64,000 bases of DNA from Chrysomallon squamiferum (GCA_012295275.1 CM022674.1:6543936-6607935); one strand, 5' to 3'; shown: positions 40,701 to 60,633, numbered from the stretch's first letter. Program-made: numbers and translations. Notes: generated by a model from the letters alone, not told the origin.

Positions 40701-43700
40701 AATGATAATAATAATATAAAGTTAAAAACAAAAAAAAAAATAATATATAAAATACAAATTGAATAATATCAGTAATAGGAATGATAATAAAGTTAATAAT
40801 TATTATTATTATTCTTATTATTTCATCTCTTCATAATAAAGGTAATAATAATATTCATAAACGACATTACAATGAAATATACAATAAACAGTAACAAACA
40901 TAAGAGGTTCTACGTGATATAAAAAGACACTGCAGGTTTGATATTTTGTCAGGGGGGGTATTTGGGGATTCTTTAAAAATAATCTTATTCATTTTAGTGC
41001 AGTAAATAACAAAACAGTATCATTATTAATATTCACAGAGAACAATAACTAAACAAATTAAAGTGTTATTAAGGAGACTTTTTAGGATCCCTGCAACTGT
41101 AGAGCTATTTAACAACAAACCAAAGTTGGTGAACAACAAACTTGCTAAAATGAAAAACAAATTTTTTAATTTTTTTTTACGCTATTTGACAAAGAGAAAA
41201 AAGACTGTGAGAGATAGAAAGACACACACAGAGACAGAGTGAATCTGAGACAGAGCTAAAGAGAGACTGAAGGTTAAAGAGAAAGAAAGTAAAAAGAGAG
41301 AGATAAGGAGGAAGACATGAAGAGATGATAAACTAATGGATGGATGGATGGATGGTCAGACAAAAGACAGACAGATCCACAGATACATTCACATACCTGG
41401 ATTGCTTCTTTCTTTGGTTTTGGTGGTAATGGTTTGTCTGGTGCTATGTCAGCAGACACTTCTTCATTTTCACTGTACTCCTCAAACTCTGACGATCCCC
41501 ATCCATCACTGTCATCATCATAATCATCAACATCATAGGAGACATCATAGACATCTTCGTAGATCTTTTCTTCACCAGCATCTGCGAAAAAAACCCAGAA
41601 TGAATGAATGAATGATTTCATACACAATTTTTAGTTTCGTAAACAGTGTATGTTTTTTTTACACACAGTTTATATTGCTTTCTTATTTTCAAAGCTCAAC
41701 AAATTTATTTAAGATCTTGTTTTTTTTCATTCAATATCATCAGTTATTTTGGGTTTTTTTTTTTTTTTTTTAATTGTTTCTTTTTATTTTTATTATTAAA
41801 TTAATATTAAAAGAAAAAGTGTTTGACCAATTATCTGAAGTTAAAAGTTATTCCTGATTAACAAACTAATGATACAAGAAAAAAAGAGGCAATTAATAAA
41901 CAATTCAAAATAAAATGTAGACAAAAGTGAATATCAGTGAAAATTTCCATTTTCAGGCAAAATAAAAAATACAGAATATTAATTACATGCATCCTAAAAC
42001 TCATTAAGAGCTTTTCAAAAAAATGATATTAATTTATTCCTTAAATAAATATTTAAATTGTTCATGACTTCTTCCAAACATAAAAATAATTTTATGGCAA
42101 GATATTTTAAAATCTATTATTTATTTAATTAGTTGTTTATATATATATATATTTTACAAACAATAGCTTTATTTCCTATAATATTTTTATTTCACAATTA
42201 TTTATTCCATTGTGTGTGATTCTGATTTAACAAACATTCCTGCAAAATAATACCTGTGGTTAAGATATGGTTACTAATACCAGTAAAAATCTGTTTAATA
42301 TGGGCTGTAATTGCAGGTTTTTTTGCACTGATAAATAATGCATGCTTTGTTCATGTACTCTGAAGCAGGGATTAGAAACCTGAGTTTATTTACCTGAGTC
42401 ATAAAGTCAAAACTTGGTACACATATCGTGTACAGACGATAGTTAATAAACATTAAAAACTCATTACAGTAGGTAACTGCCCAGGTGGTCTGATCATCCT
42501 GGACATTCATGCATATTTTTATGCATTTTGTAATGTTTCCTGAACTTTGGACTCTAACTACATTATTAATATTTAACTGGATTCGGATAATCTTTTCCAT
42601 AATGAAACATCCATAGTAAAATACCTCAAAACAATCAACAGTTTGTTTCTATGACAAATATTCATAAAGTAATAGACCTCCAGAATAAACAAAATATAAG
42701 TTCTGAATGACAAAATACTAAATTTTAGTTTAGATGTCTCCTGATCAAAAACTATCACAGATATGTAAAAAATGACTCCATTTTTATATTCTCCAGGTAT
42801 GAAATTTCAGTTCAGTATCTCTATAATAATTAAAGTTATTAGCTATCAAAAATGTTGTGACATACTTTTCATATACATCTTTATTTATTTGTACTTACTT
42901 ACTTATTTACTTACTTACTTACTTACTTACTTACTCATTTATTTATTTATTTATTTATAATATATCACTCTTCCTCAATGGCACAAACAATTTTCATACC
43001 AATTTTTCTCCCTGTTCCTGTTTTATCTGACTCCAAAGTCTTCTCACTCTGTGGCTTCATCTTCTTCCGAGTCTGCGCCTTCGACAACTGCAGCCTGCTG
43101 TAGCCACCACCTTCTGCCGATCTCGTTGGCAATGTTTTCAACGGCGACACAACGCTGTCAGGGTCACACAGAAACTTGACCGACACCGGACGTCCAGTGC
43201 CTTGTTTACACGAGGCATATCCTGGCATCGTTCCTCCCCCATACATATTTCCTGCAGGTATGGGGGAGGCCAGTTCGTAAATACTTCTCTGTGGTTGTTG
43301 AAATTTTGTCTCCAACATCTGCTTTCTTTTTTGAAAACGACCTCTGGCCTCATAAGCTGTTTCGTAAACTGGTTCTGCAGGATTTGTTACTGTTTCTGCA
43401 TTGTTTATAAATGGTCCAGCCATTTCATAGATTGTTGATGTCGAAGCCATGTCAGTGGTTTGATTCGACAAAGCATTTTCCACCAGCTGTTCTGAAGAGT
43501 TGTTTTTCATTTCGTAAATGGGCTGGCATTTTTCTACATCAGTAAAATCAGCGAAAGGATCGTCTCTCTTAGGAATATCATGATCGGCGATAAAGTCATT
43601 TTCAAATGTGTTTGTTACCTCGGGTTTCAAAGTTTGATCTGAATCAGGATTTGAGTCAAATGCTTTTTCAATATCACCAGTCGATGCTACTGAGCTTCTT

Positions 43701-43984
43701 GCTGACTCTCCAGGGAATTCACTTGTTTTTGTTTTCTCTACAACGAAGTATACAGGATCATCGGAACCTTTAGCATCATTTTCATCGCCGTGGTTGACAA
43801 CAACTTCTTTTATTTCTGTGAGACAGTCTGAATACTCTTCATTGGCATCATCAATATCATCAATAGTGTACAGAGCTGAAGCTGATGCAGCATCGTTGTA
43901 TACAGAACTGGATCGAGATATGTGGTCACATTCCTTGTTGTCCACTTCATCACCAGGTGTCAGTGTGTGGTGGTCATCTGACAT
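24301..43984 (-). CDS. ARHGEF10: Rho guanine nucleotide exchange factor, ARHGEF10 family (20 exons)
   Basis: The exons, 5' to 3', are 43000-43984, 41397-41581, 39987-40058, 36672-36836, 36443-36520, 35593-35766, 34444-34560, 33911-34003, 33435-33668, 33012-33097, 31979-32130, 31449-31564, 30665-30783, 30238-30329, 29366-29472, 28355-28608, 27267-27424, 26642-26783, 25920-26091 and 24301-25205. All phases agree and the sum gives about 1468 aa after one base is added near 26716. The order is an acidic Tyr-rich N-terminus (1-415), DH domain (about 470-700) with the hallmark [14 protein letters not shown], a PH region (about 700-870) and a WD40-like propeller (about 890-1468) ending [10 protein letters not shown]. 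Members of this family activate RhoA-type GTPases by promoting GDP release. The C-terminal phrases [18 protein letters not shown] and [12 protein letters not shown] match my recollection of ARHGEF10 and ARHGEF10L. Which of the two vertebrate paralogues is closer is not decided here. Confidence 0.9.
25806..25844. repeat. (CA)n microsatellite
   Basis: Pure CA run followed by an ACAGACAG-rich stretch that ends at the donor of RhoGEF exon 19. Confidence 0.93.
25920..29472 (-). CDS. ARHGEF10: RhoGEF exons 15-19: first part of the WD40-like propeller
   Basis: The exons are 29366-29472, 28355-28608, 27267-27424, 26642-26783 and 25920-26091. They encode blade-like strands such as [67 protein letters not shown] and [20 protein letters not shown]. 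Exon 18 (26642-26783) has an apparent one-base loss near 26716. Without the correction the DLWAAVG strand is lost and exon 19 does not join in phase. Confidence 0.85.
26708..26722 (-). other. Apparent one-base deletion in RhoGEF exon 18
   Basis: The frame up to SGPVTCLQ is correct, and the frame after it must shift by one to read [20 protein letters not shown] lost G beside 26716 explains both, and it also repairs the splice phase with exon 19. Confidence 0.75.
26785..27030. repeat. Cryptic (AAT/AAC)n repeat
   Basis: About 245 bases of mixed AAT and AAC trinucleotides start 2 bases outside the acceptor of RhoGEF exon 18, making the polypyrimidine tract on the minus strand. Confidence 0.93.
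27901..28403. repeat. Four tandem copies of the RhoGEF exon 16 end and splice donor
   Basis: Copies lie at about 27901-27991, 28043-28134, 28192-28283 and 28312-28403, separated by CAA-rich runs. The last is the true exon 16 end and donor (exon ends at 28355). Each of the others keeps about 47-50 exonic bases, the AAG/GTAATGT donor and about 40 bases of intron. Copies differ by only a few bases, which points to recent expansion. Confidence 0.95.
28830..30235. repeat. Cryptically simple AAT/AAC/GAT tract
   Basis: About 1.4 kb made mostly of AAT, AAC and GAT triplets, broken only by RhoGEF exon 15 (29366-29472). It contains a purer TAA run at 30070-30230 next to the exon 14 donor. Confidence 0.85.
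30238..33097 (-). CDS. ARHGEF10: RhoGEF exons 10-14: PH-like domain and following helix
   Basis: Exon 10 (33012-33097) encodes beta strands [20 protein letters not shown], as in the PH domain that follows DH. Exon 11 (31979-32130) continues with [15 protein letters not shown] and a phase-1 donor. Exon 12 has [19 protein letters not shown]. Exon 13 is helical ([20 protein letters not shown]). Exon 14 ends the module ([14 protein letters not shown]). Confidence 0.84.
30359..30396. repeat. (TAA)n microsatellite
   Basis: Pure TAA run upstream of RhoGEF exon 14. Confidence 0.93.
30430..30590. repeat. Imperfect minisatellite with GAATCCTNGNTTATA units
   Basis: Four short copies of GAATCCT(G/T)GATTATA, each followed or preceded by an A-rich run, lie in the intron between RhoGEF exons 13 and 14. 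Confidence 0.7.
32458..32995. repeat. TG-rich low-complexity tract
   Basis: About 540 bases dominated by TG, TATG and GTGTA units end just before the donor of RhoGEF exon 10. It creates long spurious reading frames rich in Cys and Val. Confidence 0.9.
33359..33394. repeat. (AAT)n microsatellite
   Basis: Pure AAT run in the intron between RhoGEF exons 9 and 10. Confidence 0.93.
33435..36520 (-). CDS. ARHGEF10: RhoGEF exons 5-9: DH (Dbl homology) catalytic domain
   Basis: Exon 5 opens the domain with the CR1-like [19 protein letters not shown]. Exon 6 continues the helices ([20 protein letters not shown]). Exon 7 has [14 protein letters not shown]. Exon 8 carries the strongest signature, the CR3 motif [17 protein letters not shown]. 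Exon 9 gives DLLKYTP followed by [17 protein letters not shown], the final long helix. This is the GTPase-contacting surface in known DH domains. All key blocks are present and in frame. Confidence 0.92.
34561..35592. other. RhoGEF intron 6, unusually free of simple repeats
   Basis: About 1 kb of complex sequence, mainly 34680-35540, with no open reading frame and few microsatellite runs, unlike every other intron here. It may be a decayed dispersed element or a conserved non-coding stretch. Confidence 0.5.
36672..41581 (-). CDS. ARHGEF10: RhoGEF exons 2-4: acidic and proline-rich linker to the DH domain
   Basis: Exon 2 (41397-41581) reads [14 protein letters not shown], then a run of Asp/Glu, and ends [13 protein letters not shown], a possible SH3 ligand. 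Exon 3 (39987-40058) has 24 codons ([16 protein letters not shown]) and a tandem AAG/CAG acceptor. Exon 4 (36672-36836) holds a second proline cluster, PPPELPPPP. Introns 2 and 3 (about 1.3 and 3.2 kb) contain only AT-rich repeats. Confidence 0.83.
36840..37260. repeat. AAAAT-type satellite tract with strand asymmetry
   Basis: About 420 bases, almost only A with spaced T and rare G. Pentamer AAAAT units dominate from 37085 to 37255. Confidence 0.88.
37680..37716. repeat. Perfect inverted repeat, 17-bp arms, 3-base loop
   Basis: The left arm TTTTTTCATAATGATGA and the right arm TCATCATTATGAAAAAA are exact reverse complements around TGA. Confidence 0.92.
38395..38465. repeat. (TA)n microsatellite pair
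   Basis: Two TA runs separated by a short TGTATATATTTATG interruption. Confidence 0.92.
40255..40296. repeat. (TA)n microsatellite
   Basis: Pure TA run of about 21 units in RhoGEF intron 2. Confidence 0.94.
41582..42999. other. RhoGEF intron 1 of the coding region
   Basis: About 1.4 kb with no supported exon. A 101-codon minus-strand frame at 42295-42600 has no recognisable family features. A run of ACTT units lies at 42895-42935. Confidence 0.6.
43000..43984 (-). CDS. ARHGEF10: RhoGEF exon 1: acidic N-terminus with repeated YE motifs
   Basis: The start codon at 43984 opens 328 codons, and the donor ATTG/GTATGA at 43000 gives phase 1. The frame stays open to 42965, but only this donor joins exon 2 in phase. 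The segment is acidic and low in hydrophobics, hence probably disordered. It carries tyrosines in repeated context: PIYEMK (Y157), TIYEMA (Y186), PVYETAYEA (Y207, Y211) and SIYELA (Y236). A basic Arg/Lys-rich patch precedes the exon end. Confidence 0.88.
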
Positions 43985-44111
43985 TTTTGCTTCTCTCTTT
44001 TGTGGTTACCATAGCAACAGATCACAGAAGATATAATCTTTAAAAAGAATGAAATAAATATTACTAAAAGGTAATTTTTTTTTATCTATTTTATTCTTTT
44101 TGTTGTCAGTT

Positions 44112-44142
<31 letters not shown>

Positions 44143-44775
44143 TGAAATTTAAATTTTAAACCTAATTTATATTTGAATTAAAAAATAATAATGATAATTT
44201 TGAAAAATGTTCTAAATAACAGAGAGAGGCAACATTTTTCAAGTGAATGAAAAGTAAAAATTGCTATCTAAACTGAGAATATAGATTAATGAATTGAAAA
44301 ACAGAAGGTGCACGAAGTCATTCAGTGTATCAATGAGAGAATGTACACTTTCAAGATACTAATGAAATTTCATTCTTCAAATCAAAATACAACTGGAGAA
44401 CTTGTGAAATTGCCTCTTAAGATGTACTACGACTGGATTCTCCACCTAATTTTGTTATCAGTCATTATTAATTTAATATAATTTGTTTCTTTATACGAAA
44501 TAAAAAGAATCAAACAAACAAATTCAAATGACTTACAAGTGACAATGGTTCGACAAAGTGGCGACAATTTTCTTAAATTTGATATTCATAATATAATAGA
44601 TATTGTGATACTGATATCACTGTTTATCAATGATATTAATTATGATAAGGATAAATATTTTAAATCAGTTCTGTTATGAAGACAGTTTAAATCTGATAAT
44701 ATTTAAAATGCCATACAGAATTTTTCAACAACTGAAGACTGTCATATAAATTATTTTAAATTTGTTGTACTAACC

Positions 44776-44977
44776 TTTCCATTAAAACGAAATAACTTTT
44801 TTACGTCAAAAATAAATACAAATACCAAACACGGAAGTCAGAATGGGACTTCCAGATATCCGGTCATGTGCTAGTCTCGTTTGTTATGAATCATATATAA
44901 GCTGCTGTTACCGAGACTGCTAGTGCTTCGTTAAATTTTATCACTGTTGTTATCGTTGTTGTTTTTTTTTTTTTTGG

Positions 44978-45014
<37 letters not shown>

Positions 45015-45600
45015 TATTTTTATTATTATTTTTATTTGAAATTTTTTTAAACTAATGCGATTTATCTAACTGATTCTGAAATGCTAAAACAAAATTAACC
45101 CACTGATTTAAACTGACAGATTCTATAGATGATAAAATTAAAATTCAGTGTGCGTGTGTGTGTGTCTGTGTATCTGTGTGAATAAGCAATGAAATAGCCG
45201 ACGGACTAAAATTATGTATAAACTATTTAAACAGATTACTGTTGTTGTTAGGGGTATTGTTGCTGCTGCTGCTTTTTATATTAATATGGCTTTTTTTCTG
45301 TGTCACAAACATACACACACGTATATCCACACACACTTCAGTACGTAAATAACAAAATATAAAAGGAATGAATGTAGTCATAATTATCTGGATTAGAAAC
45401 TAAGCTAATAAATTAATATTAAAATTAAAAATTTACTTAATTCATAACAATTAATTATAATATAACTTTCATTTTCTTCAACAAGTTAAAACGACTTTGT
45501 TTTTAATAAATAAACAAGAAAATCAAATTTAAAAAAAAAAAAAGAAAAAAAAAGAACGAAAGTGTGTCAGTCGATCATGTAACACCTGATCGGTGGGGAT
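44776..45600. promoter_or_regulatory. Divergent intergenic region between RhoGEF and XXYLT1 copy A
   Basis: A good minus-strand donor (GGAAAG/GTTAGT, GT at 44774-44773) suggests a 5' UTR exon of the RhoGEF starting near 44850. Just upstream, 44830-44865 holds CACGGAAGTC and an opposed GGGACTTCC, both like ETS-type sites, and a TATATAA is at about 44893. Transcription on the other strand would lead to the XXYLT1 copy A start at 45601. All of this is inference from motifs. Confidence 0.35.
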
Positions 45601-47256
45601 ATGGCGGCGACCGTTATTTTATGTCGTCTGCTCAAACACGCAAGCGAACTTCACGTTTTCTCCTGGGCGGTGCTTGTTTTTCTACTTTTTGCCTACTCAG
45701 TCTGGATAAACACAAACACTTTTACATCGATCACTAAAACTTTTCATCGTAACGCAGAACTGCGTACGAGACAAACAAAACCGATGTATTATGCCGATTT
45801 GTTTCTTCAACGAATAAAGTCTCGAAATGACGATACAGTTCCTTGTGTAACGGGCGACGACATTGCTGTCGTTATTACTTTCAGCAAGGCAAAACAGTAC
45901 AAAGAACTTCAGAACAAGTTTAAAATTTGTGTGTCGTCTTTGATGAAGGAAACAAATATGAGTATTTTGTTTTATATAATTGGTGACAGTGAGAGTTATG
46001 ATATAGCTAAAAGGATAATGGATGACATTTCTGTAAAACATTTCCGGGTGAGTTAAAATGTTTATTTTATTTTATATAATTTACGTGTTTATTTTTTGTT
46101 GTTGTTGTTGTTGTTATTATTTAAACACCTGTTTTTCTTCTTTATCTCAATATTATTCTTTCTTTTTTAATATGTTATCTGGTGTTAAAATAAAAATCCC
46201 CATATGCAGGCAATAACAGGAAGTAACTGATAATGGCAAATTTTGTAATGCTCTACCGTATTTCTGTTTTTTTAAAGTTCTCCGTAATTCCTAATTTGTT
46301 GTCTTCATGTGATTATTGAAATACTAGTGTGTTTGTGTGTCTACGTATTTAATTATATATATAGTGCCTGATGATATTATAAAAACAAAAATTTCACAGA
46401 CCTATTATTATAACAATCACTGTGTCCAAACGTCTTTTTATCACTGATCTGACTGGTGTATTTAGATAAAGCAGCTTTAGGCTTGCCCAAATTAGTTCCT
46501 TTCTGATATATATATATATATCATTTATTATTGTTGTTATTGTTTCCTCATTGATTATTTTTTTCCTTCAAATTGTATTTTCAGACTGTGCATCTAAATG
46601 TCAACCAGCTTGTATCAGAATTCGGACACATTATTAAAAAAATGCAGAAATGTTTCACATCACCGGGTTCTTACTATAGCGACCCCCTCTTCTACCTCTC
46701 GCCTCTGATTCACAGAGTTATTCCCCTTCAGGTGCACAAAGTTATAGTGCTTGATGCCGATTTGAAATTCCAGTCTGACATCAAGAAATTGTTCGAATTA
46801 TTTGCAGAGTTTAACGAAGAAAATATAATTGGGATTGCGCGAGAGACACAACCCGTCTACAGACATGCGTTTGAGCAGTACCGGAAGAGACATCCAGGAA
46901 GTCGAGTAGGAGAACCGCCACCTAACGGACTTACTGGATTCAACAGCGGCGTTTTGCTTCTCGATATAGACAGAATGAGAGCTTCGCAGATATATAATCA
47001 TTTAATAGATTCGGACGCTATTCTGAAATTAACAGAAAAATACGTGTTCAAAGGTTTCCTAGGCGACCAAGACTTCTTTACGTTGTTGTCTTTTGAATAC
47101 GAGGATTTATTTTACATTTTACCATGCACGTGGAACCGACAACTGTGTGAATGGTTCCGATACCACGGCTACTCTGACGTTTTTGATGATTATTTCGTGT
47201 GTGACGGTCGCATTAATGTTTATCACGGAAATTGTAATACTTCATTTCCTGCTTAA
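45601..47256 (+). CDS. XXYLT1: Xyloside xylosyltransferase-like glycosyltransferase, copy A (2 exons)
   Basis: The exons are 45601-46047 and 46585-47256. The donor GTGAGT and acceptor TTTTCAG sit between complete codons, giving 372 aa. Residues of about 18-37 form one membrane segment after a short cytosolic N-terminus, typical of a type II Golgi/ER enzyme. The catalytic half has the GT8 metal-binding DxD as LDADLKF (206-208), then GIARETQPVYRHAF, GEPPPNGLTGFNSGVLLLD, LGDQDFFTLL, LPCTWNRQLCEW and a terminal YHGNCNTSFP. These match the XXYLT1 family, which adds xylose to xylose-glucose on EGF repeats of Notch-type proteins. ATGGCGGCGACC is a good animal start context. AATAAA signals begin at the first base after the stop codon, so the 3' UTR may be very short. 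Confidence 0.9.
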
Positions 47257-47266
47257 AATAAATAAA
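47257..47266 (+). terminator. Overlapping polyadenylation hexamers directly after the XXYLT1 copy A stop
   Basis: AATAAA occurs at 47257-47262 and 47261-47266, the first starting right after TAA (47254-47256). It is followed by a CA microsatellite. Whether it is used is inferred. Confidence 0.45.
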
Positions 47267-47272
47267 CCTTTA

Positions 47273-47275
<3 letters not shown>

Positions 47276-47326
<51 letters not shown>
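47276..47326. repeat. (CA)n microsatellite
   Basis: Pure CA run immediately 3' of XXYLT1 copy A. Confidence 0.95.
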
Positions 47327-47331
<5 letters not shown>

Positions 47332-47503
47332 CCCCATTACAAGATATTCTAAAACTAAAATATTATTATAAATTAATTAATTAATATTCGAATATTTTAA
47401 TTTATAAATAAGAAATGTTCTTTGTATATCCAGACTTTTAGAAATACAAAAAATAATTGAAACATGATTTGTTAAATTAGTATTTCTGCCTATTTTGAAT
47501 CAG

Positions 47504-47505
<2 letters not shown>

Positions 47506-47567
<62 letters not shown>
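47506..47567. repeat. (TAA)n microsatellite
   Basis: Pure TAA run between the two XXYLT1 copies. Confidence 0.95.
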
Positions 47568-47568
<1 letters not shown>

Positions 47569-47785
47569 CGATGTTGGTAAATATTCAGCTACATTACGAA
47601 TATTTTTTATTTATTATTGTTAGCTGCTGTATAACAACGGTCAACTAAAGTTAATAAGCATATTTACACCTTTACTGATTTAGGGACAACTGATGTTAAT
47701 GTTTTGGGGGTTTTTAGATTATTTTTCTAATGTCTGAACTATTTCGTGTGACACCGGTTTCTCGCAAAATCACGCGTGATGTGTC

Positions 47786-48306
47786 ATGGCAGCAGTGAGA
47801 ATGTTTTGTCGTGTTGTGAAAGGATCGGTTGCGTTGCAGCTGTTTCTCGTTGCGTTTATTGCTTTTCTTCTTTACGCTTTTTATGTGTGGAAAAATGCAA
47901 ATACTTTTACAACGATAACCAAAAATATTTATCGCAAACCGGAACTACATAATAAAGAAACGCACTCTATTTCGTTCTTCGAACAGATGGACGAAGAAAA
48001 TGAAGTTCCCACGGATGCTGTTGCCATTGAAGATTACCGTTTTCTTACCCACAGAGAAATTGACGTTATAATAACCTTTAGCAATGCGAAGCAAAACTAT
48101 GGACTGCAGCAAAAGTTTAAGATGTGTGTATTTACTTTACTGAAGAATACAAAAATGAAAATAGTTTTTTATATTATTGGTGACGAGAGTAGTCAAAACA
48201 TTGCTGAAAATATCTTGAATGAGGTTACTCAAACAAAAAACTTTAAATTTACGGTGAGTGTTTACAACGAGCTATTTAGCTAATATGTCAGAATATTGGT
48301 GTTAAA

Positions 48307-48400
<94 letters not shown>

Positions 48401-49195
48401 CACACACACACACGTACATTTTTCACATTTTTATTAATTTTATAGCAAAATGTATTTCAAATTACCTGTTCATTTTATAAAAATTAAATATATAACTATT
48501 GTGTTTTATAATTTGCTTTTCAGGTTATTCACCTTGACATAAGAGACCTTTCAGAAAAACTTGATAAAACTGTCAGCAAGATGCAGAAGTTTTTCTCTAA
48601 ACCAGGAGCATACTATCACGAACCTCTTTTCTTCCTGTCACTAGTAATTCACAGAGTTATGCCCCCTGACCTGCACAGAGTTATAATGCTCGACTCCGAT
48701 CTGAAATTCATGTCTGATATTAAACTCCTGTACAGACAGTTTTGGGACTTCAAAGAAGACAACATTCTTGGCATTGCAAGAGAAATGCAACCAGTTTACC
48801 GCCATACGTTCTGGCAATACCGTAAAAACCATCCAAACACCAGAGTCGGAGAGCCTCCTCCCAATGGCCTCACAGGCTTCAACAGCGGAGTTTTGCTGCT
48901 GGATCTCGATAAGATGAGAAAATCACATCTTTATAATTCATTAATCGATTCCAATGCTGTTTTTAATTTGACAGAAAAATATTTTTTCAAAGGACATCTT
49001 GGGGATCAGGATTTTTTCACGTTGCTGTCGCTGGAGCACGAGAACTTGTTTTACATTTTGCCGTGCACATGGAACAGACAGTTGTGTGAGTGGTGGAGAC
49101 ATCATGGCTACGTGGATGTCTTTGATAAATATTTTAAGTGCGAAGGTCACATTAATATTTACCATGGTAACTGCAATACACCTTTTCCGGAATGA
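47786..49195 (+). CDS. XXYLT1: Xyloside xylosyltransferase-like glycosyltransferase, copy B (2 exons)
   Basis: The exons are 47786-48253 and 48524-49195. The intron again lies between codons at the same place as in copy A, and exon 2 has exactly the same length (672 bases). The product is 379 aa. Residues of about 18-35 form the signal anchor (LFLVAFIAFLLYAFYVW). The DxD is LDSDLKF (213-215), followed by GIAREMQPVYRHTFWQYRK, FNSGVLLLDLDKMR, FKGHLGDQDFFTLL, LPCTWNRQLCEWWRHHGY and YHGNCNTPFP. Copy B keeps the GHLGDQDFF and EWWRHHGY forms I recall from vertebrate XXYLT1, so it looks the more conserved copy. The stem region (residues 50-90) differs most between copies. Its intron is filled by a CT microsatellite. 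A possible polyadenylation signal lies far downstream at 50772-50777. Confidence 0.92.
48309..48398. repeat. (CT)n microsatellite in the XXYLT1 copy B intron
   Basis: Pure CT run of about 45 units followed by a short CA run. It makes up about a third of the 270-base intron. Confidence 0.96.
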
Positions 49196-51221
49196 ATTCC
49201 AACATTTAGTTCCAATAACAGAATCAGTACTTTTGTTTTTGTTCCGTTAATAATCATAATTTTTTTTTTTCATACTTAATTATGTGATTTGGTTTTTTGG
49301 TCACAAAAAGTCATTACCAGTATCATCTTCCCCTCCACCTCAACAATTGTAGTATTTTATTGTAGATGTTCTCATTATCAGTTTCACTTCTTAGTCAACC
49401 TGTCAAGGAAACTGCTAAGTGAAATTTTTTTTAAATAACAGTTTCAAACTTCTTGGTCACTTTGTTATGGATATCAACTGAAATCCATGGATTAAAAGAA
49501 AAAGAATTGTGTTCTTTTGTAAATGGTGATTTTATCAAGTGATTACAAGAATACGACTGTGGAAGTCTAAAGCCAATTTTGACTTATTTATTTGGTGATA
49601 AACAAAATAATTCTTTGATGAGGGTTTCATTTGTCAGCTGATGTTTGTTACTGTATTTATATTTTTACAAAATTTATTTATTAAATTTAGAACAGACAGA
49701 GACAATAGTTAATTCTGTTGACAGAAAAGAAATTAGTTATTATATTGTTTTATTATTAAGTTTTATAAATATAATTAAAATATTCTGAAGCTTGAATTGT
49801 TACAGTCCTCATAACTGGATTCTGGTTTATTACTGAATATTGTTATATGTCTATTGTATCAACAGAGAGAGACTGTCAGTAATGTTTTTTGAAATCATAA
49901 TTTATCATTATAAATAAGGATGTGGATGGTTAAGGCAACTCAAAGAAGTTGAATTTCCTTGATAAATGTTTGGAAAATTTTACCAAGCTTTGTACTATTT
50001 ATTTTGTAAATGTAATAGTGTGTTTACATTTATTATTACTATTATCTTATTTATTTTTATTTTTTTATTATTTTTGATATATGTCTCAAGATATTTACTT
50101 GTATGGAATTGATTTCCAAACTTTTTTATTTCTTTTGACAAAATAATTGGAGGTATTGTCTTACCATAAATTTTATAACAATAACAGTAACTTATAATAA
50201 TAATGATAATATTACTTAGGATATACTTTATAATTTTTATTAAAAACAATTTTTAGTTTATAATTTATATCTATATTTACACTGTTTGATAGTACTATAA
50301 AACTTATTAAAGAATTTACACTGAATGTGTGTTTGTGTGTCCTATAAAAATATATACACACATCTGAAATATTAATTTCTATTTGTATATATTATTCTAT
50401 TTTAAATCCACTTGAAATTATCTAATTTATAAAAGAAGAGAAAATAGATTTTCCATTTTACTTTGTGGCTGATCCACTAACAAAAGCTAATAAATTACAA
50501 ATAGTTGTATCAGTAGAATGCTAAACTAGTTCAGAAATTTCATGTCATCTTTTTTGTATGTAAGAAGCAGTATTACTGTTGTCCACTTTTTATATTTTAT
50601 ATTGAATGTATGAAAAATGTAAGTTGTTAAACATCATGGAAATAATTCAGATGCATTTATTCACTTTATTATTATTATTTAGTATATATTTTTTGTTTTT
50701 ATATAACTGATGTTTAATATATGTGCCAAAATACTATGTCATTCCAAAAAAAGGTTATAGCATATTTTAGTAATAAAAGTAGTGCTTTAATGAACCAGTT
50801 GATTTGTTTTTTTATTTTTATTGTTTGTGTGTGTGTGAGGGTATGTGTCTGCAGTAACACACCAATGCAGAAAAGGAATTGACACATTTTTATTTTATTT
50901 TTTTAAGATTATTTTTTTTATTATCATTTTGTTTTCTTCATCATAACTGAATTCAGAATAACTTTTTAATTGTTTTTTTTTTCTCTTGCTTTACAAAGAA
51001 AAATGTTTTTTATTTTAAAATTTATTCATTTTTAATTCTTAATTATTTTTGTTCACTATATATTAATAAATAGATGAAAATAATAACAATTTATAAATAA
51101 TATTATTGCTGGTACAGACTAAAAGAATTAAAACAATTTAAAATATACAATTTAAATTTAAATATTGAATAGTTTTGGGGGAATATATGTATGGATGGTT
51201 ATATGCGTTTGTGTGTGTGTG

Positions 51222-51253
<32 letters not shown>

Positions 51254-51332
51254 TATATATATATATATAAACTGGTCGTCTATGTCACAGTTAAGGGGCA
51301 CAACTCTTTCCTCTGAAGTTGATAAGCTGATG
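49196..51332. other. Convergent 3' flanks of XXYLT1 copy B and the PKS
   Basis: About 2.1 kb with no gene. The left half is relatively complex sequence and may be the XXYLT1 copy B 3' UTR. The right part has T tracts and a TA run near 51225-51270, close to the PKS stop codon. Confidence 0.55.

Positions 51333-60633
<9,301 letters not shown>

Noticed and set aside
42295-42600. 101-codon minus-strand open frame in RhoGEF intron 1
   Set aside because: No family motif and no matching splice phases, and exon 1 joins exon 2 directly in phase without it.
42965-42999. Open frame extending RhoGEF exon 1 to a stop at 42965
   Set aside because: The donor at 43000 joins exon 2 in phase; the extension would truncate the protein before the DH domain.
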